64,000 bases of DNA. Origin: JAGQOZ01 sp041399205 (lineage in GTDB: Bacteria; Planctomycetota; Planctomycetia; Pirellulales; Pirellulaceae). Shown here in pieces: positions 36,895 to 45,845 of this stretch. Made by a program: the position numbers and the translations under genes. The DNA lies in assembly GCA_041399205.1 (NCBI GenBank), contig JAWKTK010000028.1, positions 46,275 through 110,274 of the forward strand. Direction: 5' to 3'. How positions within the stretch are numbered: the first letter of the stretch is position 1; the number at the start of each line of letters is the position of its first letter. The notes under the pieces were generated by a model. It did not search any database. It was not told the origin of the DNA and was given only the letters and a program-made list of their open reading frames with translations.

Positions 36895-37569
36895 GTGAAG
36901 CTTCGCAAAACATTGGGATTGATTCATACTTCCGCAACGTTGGTGGCCCCGTTTCAAGAGTTATGTCAGGAGCTGTTGCCTGACGTACACGTGTTCAATA
37001 TTGCCGACGACAGCTTGATCAAGGAAGTGATTGCCACCGGCGAATTGGCACCCAACGTTGCGTGGCGTTTGGCCAGTCATGTGCAAAGTGCAGAAGCGGC
37101 GGGCGCGGATTTGATTATGGTCACGTGTTCATCGGTCGGCCCAGCCGTAGAAGCGTCGCAGGCCTTTGTGGACGTACCGGTGGTGCGAGTTGACTTGGCG
37201 ATGGCGGATCAAGCGGTCCAGACCGGCGAGCGAATTGGTGTGGTGGCCACATTGCCGACCACACTGGCACCGACGGTGGATTTGATTGAGCGTCGAGCGA
37301 CATTGGCGCAGAAATCGATTTCGCTGGCGTCCGAATTGTGCGAAGGTGCCTTCGAATCACTGATGGACGGTGACTCGGTAGCGCATGATCGATTGGTTCG
37401 ACAAAAGCTGGAGCAATTGATCGCATCCAACGACGTCATTGTACTGGCCCAAGCGTCGATGGCTCGCGTAGTAGATCAGATTCCCGAATCGTTGCGAACG
37501 GTGCCAATTCTTTCCAGCCCTCGGTTGGCGGTGACTTCGCTGGTTTCTTTGTTTGAGCAAATGGAATAG
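36895..37569 (+). CDS. Aspartate/glutamate racemase family protein
   Basis: 224 residues from GTG 36895, preceded by GGAAGG (about 36883-36888); an upstream in-frame ATG at 36814 starts inside the preceding remnant. The family core is present: KTLGLIHTSATLVAPF, MVTCSSVGPAVEAS with the first catalytic-position Cys (TCSS), GERIGVVATLPTTLAPTVDL, and a C-terminal NDVIVLAQASMARV. The second catalytic Cys of true racemases is replaced by Ala in LAQASM. It could therefore be an isomerase or lyase variant and not an Asp/Glu racemase. It lies in the same orientation between the RuBisCO-like/kinase remnant and a transporter, which suggests sugar-acid or dicarboxylate catabolism. Confidence 0.82.
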   Translation: MKLRKTLGLIHTSATLVAPFQELCQELLPDVHVFNIADDSLIKEVIATGELAPNVAWRLASHVQSAEAAGADLIMVTCSSVGPAVEASQAFVDVPVVRVDLAMADQAVQTGERIGVVATLPTTLAPTVDLIERRATLAQKSISLASELCEGAFESLMDGDSVAHDRLVRQKLEQLIASNDVIVLAQASMARVVDQIPESLRTVPILSSPRLAVTSLVSLFEQME

Positions 37570-37645
37570 GATTGGCGGTCTGATTCGAACGGACGCTACC
37601 GGCGAATGAGTCACTACGTTTAATCCTATTGATCTGGTTCGCACC

Positions 37646-39003
37646 ATGACAGATTCCGATAACGCGGGACGCGGGTCACTCATCACCGCCGTCGCTACCT
37701 TGTTCTTGCTGGGATCGCTGTCAATGTTGGTTGGCATTGTGTGTGGGCAATCAAGCGTGATCATGGCCAGCGGTGTGTTGCTGATGCTGGCGCTGGGCGG
37801 TGCGTTGTTTGTCAAGAAGCTGGTGGGCTATCGATTCACCAATTGGATTCTGATTGCCAACATTGCGGCGATGCTTAAACCGGACTGGTTTCTTTCCGTT
37901 GGCAACTTCAACCTATCCGATCCATGGCTGCTGTTAATTGTGGTGCAGCTGATCATGTTTGGGATGGGGACGCAGATGGAGTTTTCGCGATTTTGCCCAT
38001 GTTCGCGCATGCCCGGTGCGGTGGTAGTGGGAATTTGTGGCGTCGCTGATGATCATGCCATTGCTGGGGTTTTCGCTGGCCAAACTGTTTCAATTTCCGC
38101 CTGAAATTGGAGCGGGGCTGGTCTTGATCGGAAGTTGCTCCAGCGGCCTTGCGTCTAACGTGATGACCTATTTGGCCAAAGGGAATTTAGCGTTGTCGGT
38201 CACATTGACGGCGATTGCCACGGCGATTGCTCCCGCGATCACTCCGCTGTGGATGAAGCTGCTGGCGGGTACCATGGTAGAAGTGAACATGCTGCAGATG
38301 TCTTTGACCATTGTCAAGATCGTGCTGGTGCCGATTCTGGCCGCCTTTGTTCATGAATTTCTGTGTTCCCAAAAACGCAACGTGCGAATTGCCGTATGGT
38401 GTAGTTCGCTGGTTGGCTTGGCTTGGCTCGCGTTTCTGATGTCGGGTGGCTGGACGAAGATGACTTCGGAACCTGGACATGAAACACCACGCTAACGCGA
38501 TCAGTTCAGCAGCGCTGCCAGGTTTTGTCGCAGGTGCCTTGGTGTTTGGTACGATCATCATGGAACCACCAAGATGCACTCCAAGTGTGGTGCGTTGGAT
38601 GCCGGCGGTCAGCATGTTGGGGATTGTCTATTTCCACTCTGGTGTCCACTGCCAAGGGGCGAGATCAATTGTTGGATATTGGTCTGCTGTTGGTGTTGGC
38701 CGTGATGCTACACAATCTGTTGGGCTATGTGTTGGTTTTTGGGCTAGTCGATTGTTGCGGCGAACGCAAACCGATGCTCGAACGATCGCAATTGAAGTGG
38801 GTTCTCAAATGGGCGCTACGCTGGGGCTCGCTGATTCAATGGGCAACCTCCATTCGGTAGGACTTGCCGCCGTCATTTTTGCCGTGTTGATGAACGTCAC
38901 CGGTTCGATCATTGCCAACTACTGCGTCGCACGGCCAAGTTACGTTGATGTGAGACGCATTGTCTCTGCGAAAATCGCAAAAACCAGCCAAATTCGTCGT
39001 TAG
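37646..39003 (+). pseudogene. Bile acid:sodium symporter (BASS) family transporter, multiple frameshifts
   Basis: ATG 37646. Hydrophobic helices fill the length, and BASS blocks are clear in three frames: FNLSDPWLLLIVVQLIMFGMGTQMEF (to ~38000), then GAGLVLIGSCSSGLASNVMTYLAKGNLALSVTLTAIATAIAPAITPLW (from ~38037 to 38480), and IAIEVGSQMGATLGLADSMGNLHSVGLAAVIFAVLMN (to 39003). The bits between (38480-38780) are spread over two frames (ALVFGTIIM..., LDIGLLLVLAVMLHNLLGYVLVF). At least four frameshifts are needed. The family cotransports organic acids with sodium across the cytoplasmic membrane. The context suggests uptake of a sugar acid or related carboxylate for the neighbouring catabolic genes. 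Confidence 0.78.
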
Positions 39004-39020
39004 AAAATATTAAATATTAC

Positions 39021-39170
39021 ATGCCATCCACAATCCGGTAAGAATCAGAACGTGCCATCCACCGCGATCAGAACGTGCCATCCACAATCCGGTGGAGACC
39101 GTGAAAGAGATCAGAAAGTGCCATCCACAATCCGGTAGAGATCGCGGAAAGTGCCATCCACAATCCGGTT
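39021..39170 (+). repeat. GTGCCATCCACAATCCGGTA repeat cluster B
   Basis: Four full copies (39021-39040, 39075-39094, 39118-39137, 39151-39170) and one truncated copy (39052-39062) of GTGCCATCCACAATCCGGTA, with spacers such as GAGATC(G/A)..GA(A)AG. The last copy ends directly at, and overlaps by two bases, the -35 box of the transposase promoter. The motif is related to cluster A at 24.7 kb and inverted cluster C at 40.6 kb. Confidence 0.9.
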
Positions 39171-39197
39171 GACGCACCCCCGCCAACCTGCTATCCT
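39169..39197 (+). promoter_or_regulatory. Promoter of the transposase gene
   Basis: TTGACG (39169-39174), spacer of 17 bases, TATCCT (39192-39197). A ribosome-binding site GGAG (39219-39222) and ATG 39230 follow. The -35 box begins inside the final copy of repeat cluster B. Confidence 0.6.
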
Positions 39198-39229
39198 CTG
39201 TGCAACACAACACCTTACGGAGCCTACTC

Positions 39230-40395
39230 ATGCCTCGCCCCAAACGCAGTGAACAGTTTGATCGTCTGAAATTTGCATTGTGCATGCGGTGCAACGCTGC
39301 GTTCGCAGAGCATTCCTGGCTTTGGCGTGGACGAGAAAACCGGTAAGGACTATCTGTTTCGCAAGGAATGGATTCGCCGTCGCCTGGAATCGCTGGCGTC
39401 GGTCTTCGGCATTGACGTGCTGACGTACGCCATCATGAGTAACCACGTTCACGTTGTGCTGCGAAACCGCCCGGACGTGGCTTGCAGTGAATGGTCGGAT
39501 GCGGACGCGGCCGTGCGTTGGCTGCGAGTCTTCCCCGGTCGCTGCTTGACGAACAGCTCGCTGAACCCACTCAGAGCGACGTCGATTCGCTCGTCAAAGA
39601 CAAGATCGAATGACGCTCATCCGCACTCGTTTGAGCGACATTTCGTGGTTCATGCGAGCACTCGCGGAACCGATCGCTCGGCTGGCCAACAAACAAGACG
39701 AATGCACCGGCCGCTTTTGGGAAGGTCGCTTCAAAGCTCAGCGGATCACGGACGAAGCCGGCCTGCTGGCGTGTGCCATGCACGTGGACCCGAATCCTAT
39801 CAAAGCGGCCATGGCAGATTCGCCGAGCGAGCGGAACACACATCGGCGTACGATCTGGATCAAGGGCAAAACGAGGCCAACAGATTCCGTCAGCGGCCTT
39901 TGATTTGGTGACGATTTCGAACGAAGAGGCGGGTCGTCAGATTCGCAACACGACGGTGGAAAATCGCAAACGTCAACGCGCTGCCAAGCGTCGCAATCCG
40001 ACCGGCAAACGAATCAACCGAGCAGTTGGCTCGCCCTGTTACAGCTGAGTGCCAAGAAGTTGTCACAGGATGCCGAAGTGCACCAGCAGGGCGTTCGAGC
40101 CAGCGACAAAGGTTTTCTGAACGTCGATTTGGAGACGTACTTGGAGCTGCTCAAATGGACGGCCAAGCAGCGAGTGTCCGAAAGCGTAAAGTCGGTGCCT
40201 CAGCGATTGCAGGCGTTGCTTTCGAGTTTAGGAATCGAAGCGAACATGTGGCGAGACTTAGTGTGGAACTTCAAGCGTTACTTTGGCAACAGTTCGTGCG
40301 CCGGTTCGCCGAACTCGATGGCCGAACACGCCGAATCGACCGGCAAACGCTTCCACCGAGGCCAACGCCGCGCCGAACCCTGCTTCGCCAGCTGA
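39230..40395 (+). pseudogene. Y1 (HUH/RAYT-type) transposase, multiply frameshifted
   Basis: ATG 39230 starts MPRPKRSEQFD, normal for planctomycete Y1 transposases. Frames must shift several times (near 39262, 39320, 39480, 39540, 39610, 39830, 39900, 40030), but the domain is unmistakable: KDYLFRKEWIRRRLESLASVFGIDVLTYAIMSNHVHVVLRNRPD (HUH motif HVH), LSDISWFMRALAEPIARLANKQDECTGRFWEGRFKAQ, LLACAMHVDPNPIKAAMADSP, and a C-terminal LETYLELLKWTAKQRVSES. In relatives the residue before VDLNP is usually Tyr; here it is His, and Leu is Pro, so the enzyme would probably be dead. HUH enzymes cleave single-stranded DNA at hairpins. The gene sits between repeat clusters B and C. Confidence 0.8.
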
Positions 40396-40476
40396 TTTTC
40401 TTTGGGCTTAGCCTGCTCAAACACGTTAGCCATCCAGTTTTCACATTAGCCAACTGGATCACTGCAGTAGCACCTT

Positions 40477-40926
40477 CAGCTCTGGTCGCCTTGTCGACCA
40501 CGGTCACTCGCAGCCGTTTCACTTGGCATCGCCGTCGATCGCGCAGGTCTCACGTCGCGTGTTGCGCTCTCGCACGACCACAAGCTGCTTGTAGTCCCGC
40601 CTTCAGGCGGCAGCGGATATCGTCTTGTGGATTTCCTTCGGGGGATGGTTACCGGAGCATGCATGGCACCGTCCGGGCCCTTTCGGGGATGGTTACTCGG
40701 ATCATGCATGGCACCTCTGTGCCCTTCTGTGCCCTTTCAGCTCTGGTCGCCTTGTCGACCACGGGCACTCGCAGCCGTTTCACTTGGCATCGCCGTCGGT
40801 CGCGCATGTCCAACTTCGTGCGTTGCCTCGCACGACCACAAGCTGCTTGTAGTCCCGCCTTCAGGCGGCAGCGGATATCGTCTTGTGGATTTCCTTCGGG
40901 GATGGTTGCCGGACCATGCATGGCAA
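40477..40926. repeat. Direct repeat of about 190 bp, two copies, with cluster C elements
   Basis: 40477-40669 and 40738-40926 are about 90 percent alike by eye. Each starts CAGCTCTGGTCGCCTTGTCG, contains the palindromic TAGTCCCGCCTTCAGGCGG (40592-40610, 40850-40868), then ATCGTCTTGTGGATTTCCTT, and ends in GATGGTT.CCGGA.CATGCAT. The ends are inverted copies of the GTGCCATGCAT-CCGGTAACC element (40647-40669, 40904-40926), with a third between the two copies (40691-40714). No coding signal is convincing here. Confidence 0.85.
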
Positions 40927-41243
40927 CTTACGGGCTCCTTCCGTGCCTCCTTTTGTGCCTCCTTTGTGCCTCTTTGTGCCTCCTTTTGTGGGTTAGTATG
41001 GGCAACGGGCCATGGGCCCATGCTACTCCGCAGAGAGCAACACAGAGAGCGGGGAATGCCAAAACGCAGACTGTGCCATTCGTGGCTGGCACCAACTGGG
41101 GAATGTTTGTGGTCAGCACCAACTGGGATTACACAGAGGAATCCTCGAGGTGGCCGGGCGCCAACGGGGAATGGTGGCTGGCACCAACTGGGAATGCGAG
41201 CGGAAACATCACGCAATTGGACAAGTTGTTTTTGAACACCTGT
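40927..41243. other. Intergenic repeats, no gene
   Basis: 40935-40990 is made of GTGCCTCCTTTTGTGCCTCC-type repeats. At 41080-41210 the phrase GGCACCAACTGGGAATG and variants occur three times. A long open frame over 40026-41276 passes through all this repeat DNA and has no protein character. Nothing else is recognised. Confidence 0.6.
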
Positions 41244-43322
41244 TTAACGCAAGATTCGGTTCAGCCAGCCTTTTGAACTGCGTTCGGCTGGTTGATCCGA
41301 AGAACTCGAAGAACTCGCTGTACGGTTTGGTGATTGGGGCGCGGTTGATTGTCGAGATGAACTGCGAGACGCGTAGCTGCGTTTGGTGGCTTGGGAGCGA
41401 GTGACATTGTTAATCGGTGGTGCGAGTTGCCTGGATTCAATGACGTCGGGATCGACTGGCACCGGCGGTAAGCGAAATTCGGAGGGCGCGGTTGCGGGTT
41501 CGACAATCGGAAGCGCCTGCTGATCCAGCGAAACATCCACTTCACCCAGATCATAAGAACCGCCGTTGATACGAGGACGAGGATGGTGGTAGGGGCAATT
41601 CGGGTCTTGGCAATCCGGAATGAACGGACAGGTGGAGGCGTGCGGGATTCGAGCTAGGCCGTCTTTGGTCACTGCAGCAGCCATAGCTTCTCGAGGCTTG
41701 CCGACGCACTGTGGGATAATGATCTCAGGATTGATGAACACAATCAGTTCGTTTTCGGAAACCTCAGTGGCGTGGTCGCGAAAGAGTCGTCCGATATAGG
41801 GTGCGTCTTTCAGGAAGGGAACGCCGCGAACCGTTTCATTTTCTACTCGTTGCCGCAACCCACCAATCACCAACGTCTGCTGATCATGCACTCGAACCAC
41901 CGTGGAAGCTTCTCGAGTATCAATGATGGGCTGCGAATTTTGAAATCCGGCCAGCACGCTAAACTGCGGAACCACTCGCAATAAAACCGTCCCGTCAGTG
42001 CTGATGGACGGCGTTACTGTCAGCGTGATGCCGGCTTCTTCAAACGAAGTGGTGCCGATATTTCCGCCCGCTTCGGTTTGCGTAAGCTGTTGCACGGGCA
42101 CTCGAGTTACAATTCGAATCGAAGCTTCTTCGCGATCTACCACGGTCACGCTGGGATCGGCCAGTAGACGTGCACCTTTGGTATCGTCTAATGCTCGAAC
42201 AACGCCATGCAGATCAAAGTTTCGGCTTAGTGTCTTGATGGCCAACTGATGCGGACTTTGCGTGGCCACCGCTTCGGTGGCGTCGGTAATCACTTCCATG
42301 CCATTAGCAACTTCGAATGCATTGAATGCTGGAAACAGACCGCCGTTGAGGTCGATCGACTGGTTAGGAAGTCCAGCGGCGTTCAGCGAATTCCCCTTCA
42401 TCTGTTGGCTCCAGTTGACGCCCATTTCCTCGGCTTCTTTCAAGTTGATGTCGTAGATGTAAGCGGTGATGCGGACTTGTGGTCGCGGTAAATCGATCTT
42501 TTCCAGCAGGTTGCGAACTAGCGACTGCGTTTGTTCGTCACCAATGACCAGCAGTTTATTTTCGCCTGCCATGGCCGTCACGCGTCCCTGTTCGCCCAAG
42601 ATTTCCTTCAAGGTGGTCTCTAATTGGACCACGTCCAAATACTGCGGAGAATAGCGAACCACGTTGACGGATTGTGGTGACGTCCCGTTAAGACCTGCAG
42701 GTGTTTGACTGGATACATTGGCCGTTTGGGTCGAAGTGGAAAACGCCAGCGTCTGAATCAACTGTTTGATTTGACTAACCACATCGGCGTGGTCAACCAC
42801 ATGCAAGCGGTTCAACGAGGGAATGGGTTGGATCATTCCTTGCGGCGAAGCCAGTGATTTCAGACTGCCCAAGACCTCTTCCATGCGTCCGGAAGGAAGG
42901 TCAATCATTTCAGATACAAAGCCAGGATTTTGGGCCGCCACGTCCTCTATTCGCATGACTACCAGGCTATTCCCTTGGCGGCGGTAACCGTAGCCTTGTG
43001 CAACCAAGATGGCATCCAGAATTTCGCTTAGCGGACAATCTCGAAAGACGCCGTTCACGGTACCGGTCACGTCCTTTCCCAGCACAATGTTGACGCCCCA
43101 CGATTCGCTGATGGTGAAGGCGGCTTGTTGCAGAGAAACACCCTTAAGCGACAGGTCGCCCTTTGTTTCCAGCGTTTCCAGCAGCGCATCGGCGCCCGAT
43201 ACGGTGTTCGACATCGCAAATGCGACGGCGATTAGCGTAGTAAGCCAAATGCTGCTTGCCGTTTGGAGCAAGCGTTCTGTATTCGAACAAAAATTCATGA
43301 CACCGATAAAATCCATTTCCAC
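41244..43322 (-). CDS. gspD: Secretin (GspD/PilQ-like), type II secretion or pilus outer-membrane pore
   Basis: 692 residues, intact. Signal-like N-terminus (IWLTTLIAVAFAMSNTVSGA). An N0/STN-type domain (GDLSLKGVSLQQAAFTISESWGVNIVLGKDVTGTV) is followed by an N1-type domain (YSPQYLDVVQLETTLKEILGEQGRVTAMAGENKLLVIGDEQ). The secretin beta-barrel domain has VDREEASIRIVTRVPVQQ, EAGITLTVTPSISTDGTVLLRVVPQFS, the VRVHDQQTLVIGGLR block and GVPFLKDAPYIGRLF. The last ~120 residues are an unusual Cys/Pro/His-rich and Ser/Arg-rich tail (CPFIPDCQDPNCPYHHPRP). It is the last gene of the secretion operon, 23 bp after the PilO-like gene. It should form the outer-membrane channel. Confidence 0.92.
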   Translation of the reverse strand: MEMDFIGVMNFCSNTERLLQTASSIWLTTLIAVAFAMSNTVSGADALLETLETKGDLSLKGVSLQQAAFTISESWGVNIVLGKDVTGTVNGVFRDCPLSEILDAILVAQGYGYRRQGNSLVVMRIEDVAAQNPGFVSEMIDLPSGRMEEVLGSLKSLASPQGMIQPIPSLNRLHVVDHADVVSQIKQLIQTLAFSTSTQTANVSSQTPAGLNGTSPQSVNVVRYSPQYLDVVQLETTLKEILGEQGRVTAMAGENKLLVIGDEQTQSLVRNLLEKIDLPRPQVRITAYIYDINLKEAEEMGVNWSQQMKGNSLNAAGLPNQSIDLNGGLFPAFNAFEVANGMEVITDATEAVATQSPHQLAIKTLSRNFDLHGVVRALDDTKGARLLADPSVTVVDREEASIRIVTRVPVQQLTQTEAGGNIGTTSFEEAGITLTVTPSISTDGTVLLRVVPQFSVLAGFQNSQPIIDTREASTVVRVHDQQTLVIGGLRQRVENETVRGVPFLKDAPYIGRLFRDHATEVSENELIVFINPEIIIPQCVGKPREAMAAAVTKDGLARIPHASTCPFIPDCQDPNCPYHHPRPRINGGSYDLGEVDVSLDQQALPIVEPATAPSEFRLPPVPVDPDVIESRQLAPPINNVTRSQATKRSYASRSSSRQSTAPQSPNRTASSSSSSDQPAERSSKGWLNRILR

Positions 43323-43345
43323 AATGTCAACGAGCGTAGCCTTGG

Positions 43346-43957
43346 TTAAGTCAAATCGGCCGATTCTAACTGATTGTTTTTCAATCCGAACAAGAGAATT
43401 TCAATTTCCAGAAAGTGCATCCCTGCAGAGTGATCATCCGGCCGAATCACAACTTTGGTCACATGTGACATGCGCGAATCATGCTGTATGTCTGCCAAAC
43501 ATGAAAGCAAATCATCTAAGCTTCCCGCAATCATCAAAGAAAAAGTGCTCTTGTAGATGGACAGTCCGGACGATTCGTCAAATTCAGGTTCCAAGTCTGA
43601 AAACGGATTGTCCTGGCGGTACCAGGGCCGAGTAAACGGTTCGCCAACATCAATCTGACGCAATTGGCAATTCGACTTTCGAACCAGTTGCACCACCGTC
43701 GTTTCAAACTGATGCGTGTCCAATTCTGTGCAGATCATGCAGTCTTGCAAGTCTTGCATGCGAGCGTCTAGTTCGGCCTGTTGCGTGCTAGCTGTGTCTA
43801 GCTGTCGTTGTACCTGCGGTGACGATTGAATCAGATGCGTTAGATCCAAGTACGTTCTGTGTTACTGCCAGAAGGAAAGCAGCCATGGAGAATTGGTGAT
43901 CAAGACCATCAGGCCAATCAAAATCCAAGGCACCTGGGGACGAATGTTAGATTTCAT
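43346..43957 (-). CDS. PilO/GspM-like inner-membrane protein with in-frame stop
   Basis: Read from ATG 43957, which overlaps the end of the PilM/N-like gene by 11 bases, it begins MKSNIRPQVPWILIGLMVLITNSPWLLSFWQ, one transmembrane helix. Codon 32 is TAA (43862-43864), and the same frame continues HRTYLDLTHLIQSSPQVQRQLDTASTQQAELDARMQDL, a coiled coil, and then an alpha/beta ferredoxin-like domain to 43346. The layout short cytoplasmic tail, one helix, coiled coil, small domain is that of PilO or GspM. A CAA to TAA change would account for the stop. A TTG start at 43849 could make a soluble piece without its membrane helix. Confidence 0.65.
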
Positions 43958-45449
43958 CACGAGTCTCCGGTCGTGTCGCTGTGCCAATCTGACAAGTCAG
44001 GTCGAACCGCACGCCCAACGTTCCATTCTGTTCTGATGGCGATGTCGACCGAATGCGAACATCTGCCACCATGGGCAACTTTTGTAAAGTGGAAACGAAT
44101 TCAAAGACGTCGCGTTCTGCTGCCGACATGCCTTGAATGGCTAGTTCGTGGTTGTTCTCTACAATCAGCGAATCAACATACATGGCTGGTGGCATGCATT
44201 TGGTCACCCACAATGTGACGTCGGACCAGCCAGGTTCGGAGATATCGCTTATCAAGTGCTGCATGTGCATCAAGTTGTTCTTCACTTGTTCACGAGAAGC
44301 CAATAGCGTTTGAATTTGTGCCTGCATTTGGACCACAGGCTGACTTGCCTTCTGCAGTGTCGTCACATGACTGGCGGCCTGCCGATTGACTGCCTGCAAG
44401 AAAAGAGCAAAAACCAGCGACGCCGCGACGGATGGAAGTAGTTTCTTGGCGATAGTTCGCCAGTTGACGACCTGAAAATGCTCTAATTCCGCAACTAGGT
44501 TCGGGCTGAGCGTCGCGACTTCATACTGCGGATTACCAGTCAAGGCTGTTCCCACGACCGAGGCAAATTCTTCGTGCAAAGACGTGTCGTCTGTTACAAA
44601 AAAGCGAGCCATTCGGTCGGCAAAGGTTTCGACTTGTAGCGTACCGTCAGTGTGAAGTCGTGACGAAACTCGTTCCGCTGCAGCGGTGGGACCAATCACG
44701 TAAATACGGTCCAGCGCTCCTTCGGTCAAGAGATTACTCTTTTGGCAGTAGCGAATCAGACGTACCAAATGAGTTCGTACCGCATCTACCACTTGCTCTG
44801 TGGTGGCCAAGGTCGATGGCCGATAGTTCAGGTACATCCGTCCTTCATACGCCACACATAATTCGGCCCAGCGGTTGTCGAGTTTCAGTACCAACACGGG
44901 GACTCGCCGTTGATCGTGGATTAGCCCAATCAGTCGGCACAGGCCCACCGCGGATGGTTCTAAACTGACGACATTGATTTTGGCCAAGTCGGCAACTCGT
45001 TTTAGCATGCTCAATGTTTGCGAATTTACCACGGCCACCAAACTATGTTGATGCATGGCGTCGACATTCATTACGGCTTCAGCAGAAAGCTTCTGACCGG
45101 GGCCCAATGACAGGTAAAGCGATTGGCGTTCATGCAATTGGTCCAGCTCCACTGCCACTCGGTTGGCTTCGCCCGTTACGCAACGAGTCACACAGAAGTC
45201 ACTGGCGACACCAATATAGAATTCGGCCTTCTGTAGCGAGTGTTTGGCGACCAGTTCTGAAATTCGGTTTGCCAGTTGTCGTTCGGTATCACGACTGTTC
45301 AATGCGTCGCTTTCGGTTCGCCAAGTAACTTGTTCGACCGACACTTGCGGCGGACCATCCCCAAAACGAATGATCGCCAATTTTAGATTATCGACGCCCA
45401 ATTCCAGCGCTACGCTGCGGCGTTCGGTTGGTTTTTTCAATCCGATCAT
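43947..45449 (-). CDS. PilM-PilN (GspL-like) fusion, assembly platform protein
   Basis: 500 residues, intact. The N-terminal ~330 residues form an actin-like (PilM/GspL cytoplasmic) domain: VALELGVDNLKLAIIRFGDG, FYIGVASDFCVTRCVTG, VVSLEPSAVGLCRLIGLI, PVLVLKLDNRWAELCVAYEGRMY. A transmembrane helix follows (LLPSVAASLVFALFLQAVN, about 350-370), then a PilN-like coiled coil and ferredoxin-fold domain (LIVENNHELAIQGMSAAERDVFEFVSTLQ). In type IV pili PilM and PilN are separate and bind each other; in GspL they are one protein. The stop overlaps the start of the PilO-like gene by 11 bases. Confidence 0.85.
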   Translation of the reverse strand: MIGLKKPTERRSVALELGVDNLKLAIIRFGDGPPQVSVEQVTWRTESDALNSRDTERQLANRISELVAKHSLQKAEFYIGVASDFCVTRCVTGEANRVAVELDQLHERQSLYLSLGPGQKLSAEAVMNVDAMHQHSLVAVVNSQTLSMLKRVADLAKINVVSLEPSAVGLCRLIGLIHDQRRVPVLVLKLDNRWAELCVAYEGRMYLNYRPSTLATTEQVVDAVRTHLVRLIRYCQKSNLLTEGALDRIYVIGPTAAAERVSSRLHTDGTLQVETFADRMARFFVTDDTSLHEEFASVVGTALTGNPQYEVATLSPNLVAELEHFQVVNWRTIAKKLLPSVAASLVFALFLQAVNRQAASHVTTLQKASQPVVQMQAQIQTLLASREQVKNNLMHMQHLISDISEPGWSDVTLWVTKCMPPAMYVDSLIVENNHELAIQGMSAAERDVFEFVSTLQKLPMVADVRIRSTSPSEQNGTLGVRFDLTCQIGTATRPETRDEI

Positions 45450-45470
45450 CGAATTTGCTCCGCTGCCTCT

Positions 45471-45845
45471 TCAATTCGCCACGTCAAACGAGGCTTGTCT
45501 TGTACGAATCAAACCATTCGCCGAACCGAATCCCACCACGCGGTAGCTTGTCCCGTCCGAATCGACTTGAAACCAATAGGCAGCAGTTCCTACGCGGAAT
45601 TGCGCAGACGCACCGACAAAATCGGGATTCGTTCGTAGGTAAACGGCCGCGTGCTGCACACCGCCTTCGGCCAAGGCGTCTGCTTTGGCCATGCTGATGG
45701 CGTTGTTGACAACGGTTCGCTGAAAGGCGGCCGAGCGATAGATGCCGATAGCCATTGTTGAACACGCACCGGCAATCAGTAGCACCAGTATCAGTGTGTA
45801 TCCACCGCGAATTCTTTGTGTCGATCTACTGGTTCGCATCGCCAC
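45471..45845 (-). CDS. Pilin-like/PilX-GspK-like protein
   Basis: 124 residues. A short basic leader (MAMRTSRSTQRIRGG) precedes YTLILVLLIAGACSTMAIGIYRSAAFQRT, the hydrophobic helix of a pilin-like protein with G-Y at the prepilin cleavage position. The rest (ALAEGGVQHAAVYLRTNPDFVGA... GVRFGSANGLIRTRQ-type beta segments) resembles PilX/GspK minor pilins, which prime or cap the pilus. The gene is abutted by the GspJ-like gene upstream (start 1 base after its stop) and followed by the PilM/N gene after 21 bp, so all are cotranscribed. Family assignment rests on position and hydrophobicity. Confidence 0.65.
   Translation of the reverse strand: MAMRTSRSTQRIRGGYTLILVLLIAGACSTMAIGIYRSAAFQRTVVNNAISMAKADALAEGGVQHAAVYLRTNPDFVGASAQFRVGTAAYWFQVDSDGTSYRVVGFGSANGLIRTRQASFDVAN

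Noticed and set aside
40026..41276. 416-codon open frame
   Set aside because: It runs through the 190-bp direct repeats and low-complexity GTGCCTCC repeats. The C-terminal part of the transposase is read in another frame within it.
14403..43864. Selenocysteine or stop-codon readthrough to explain in-frame stops
   Set aside because: The three stops are TAA or TAG and not TGA, and no SECIS-like context was sought successfully. A substitution or sequence error is simpler.
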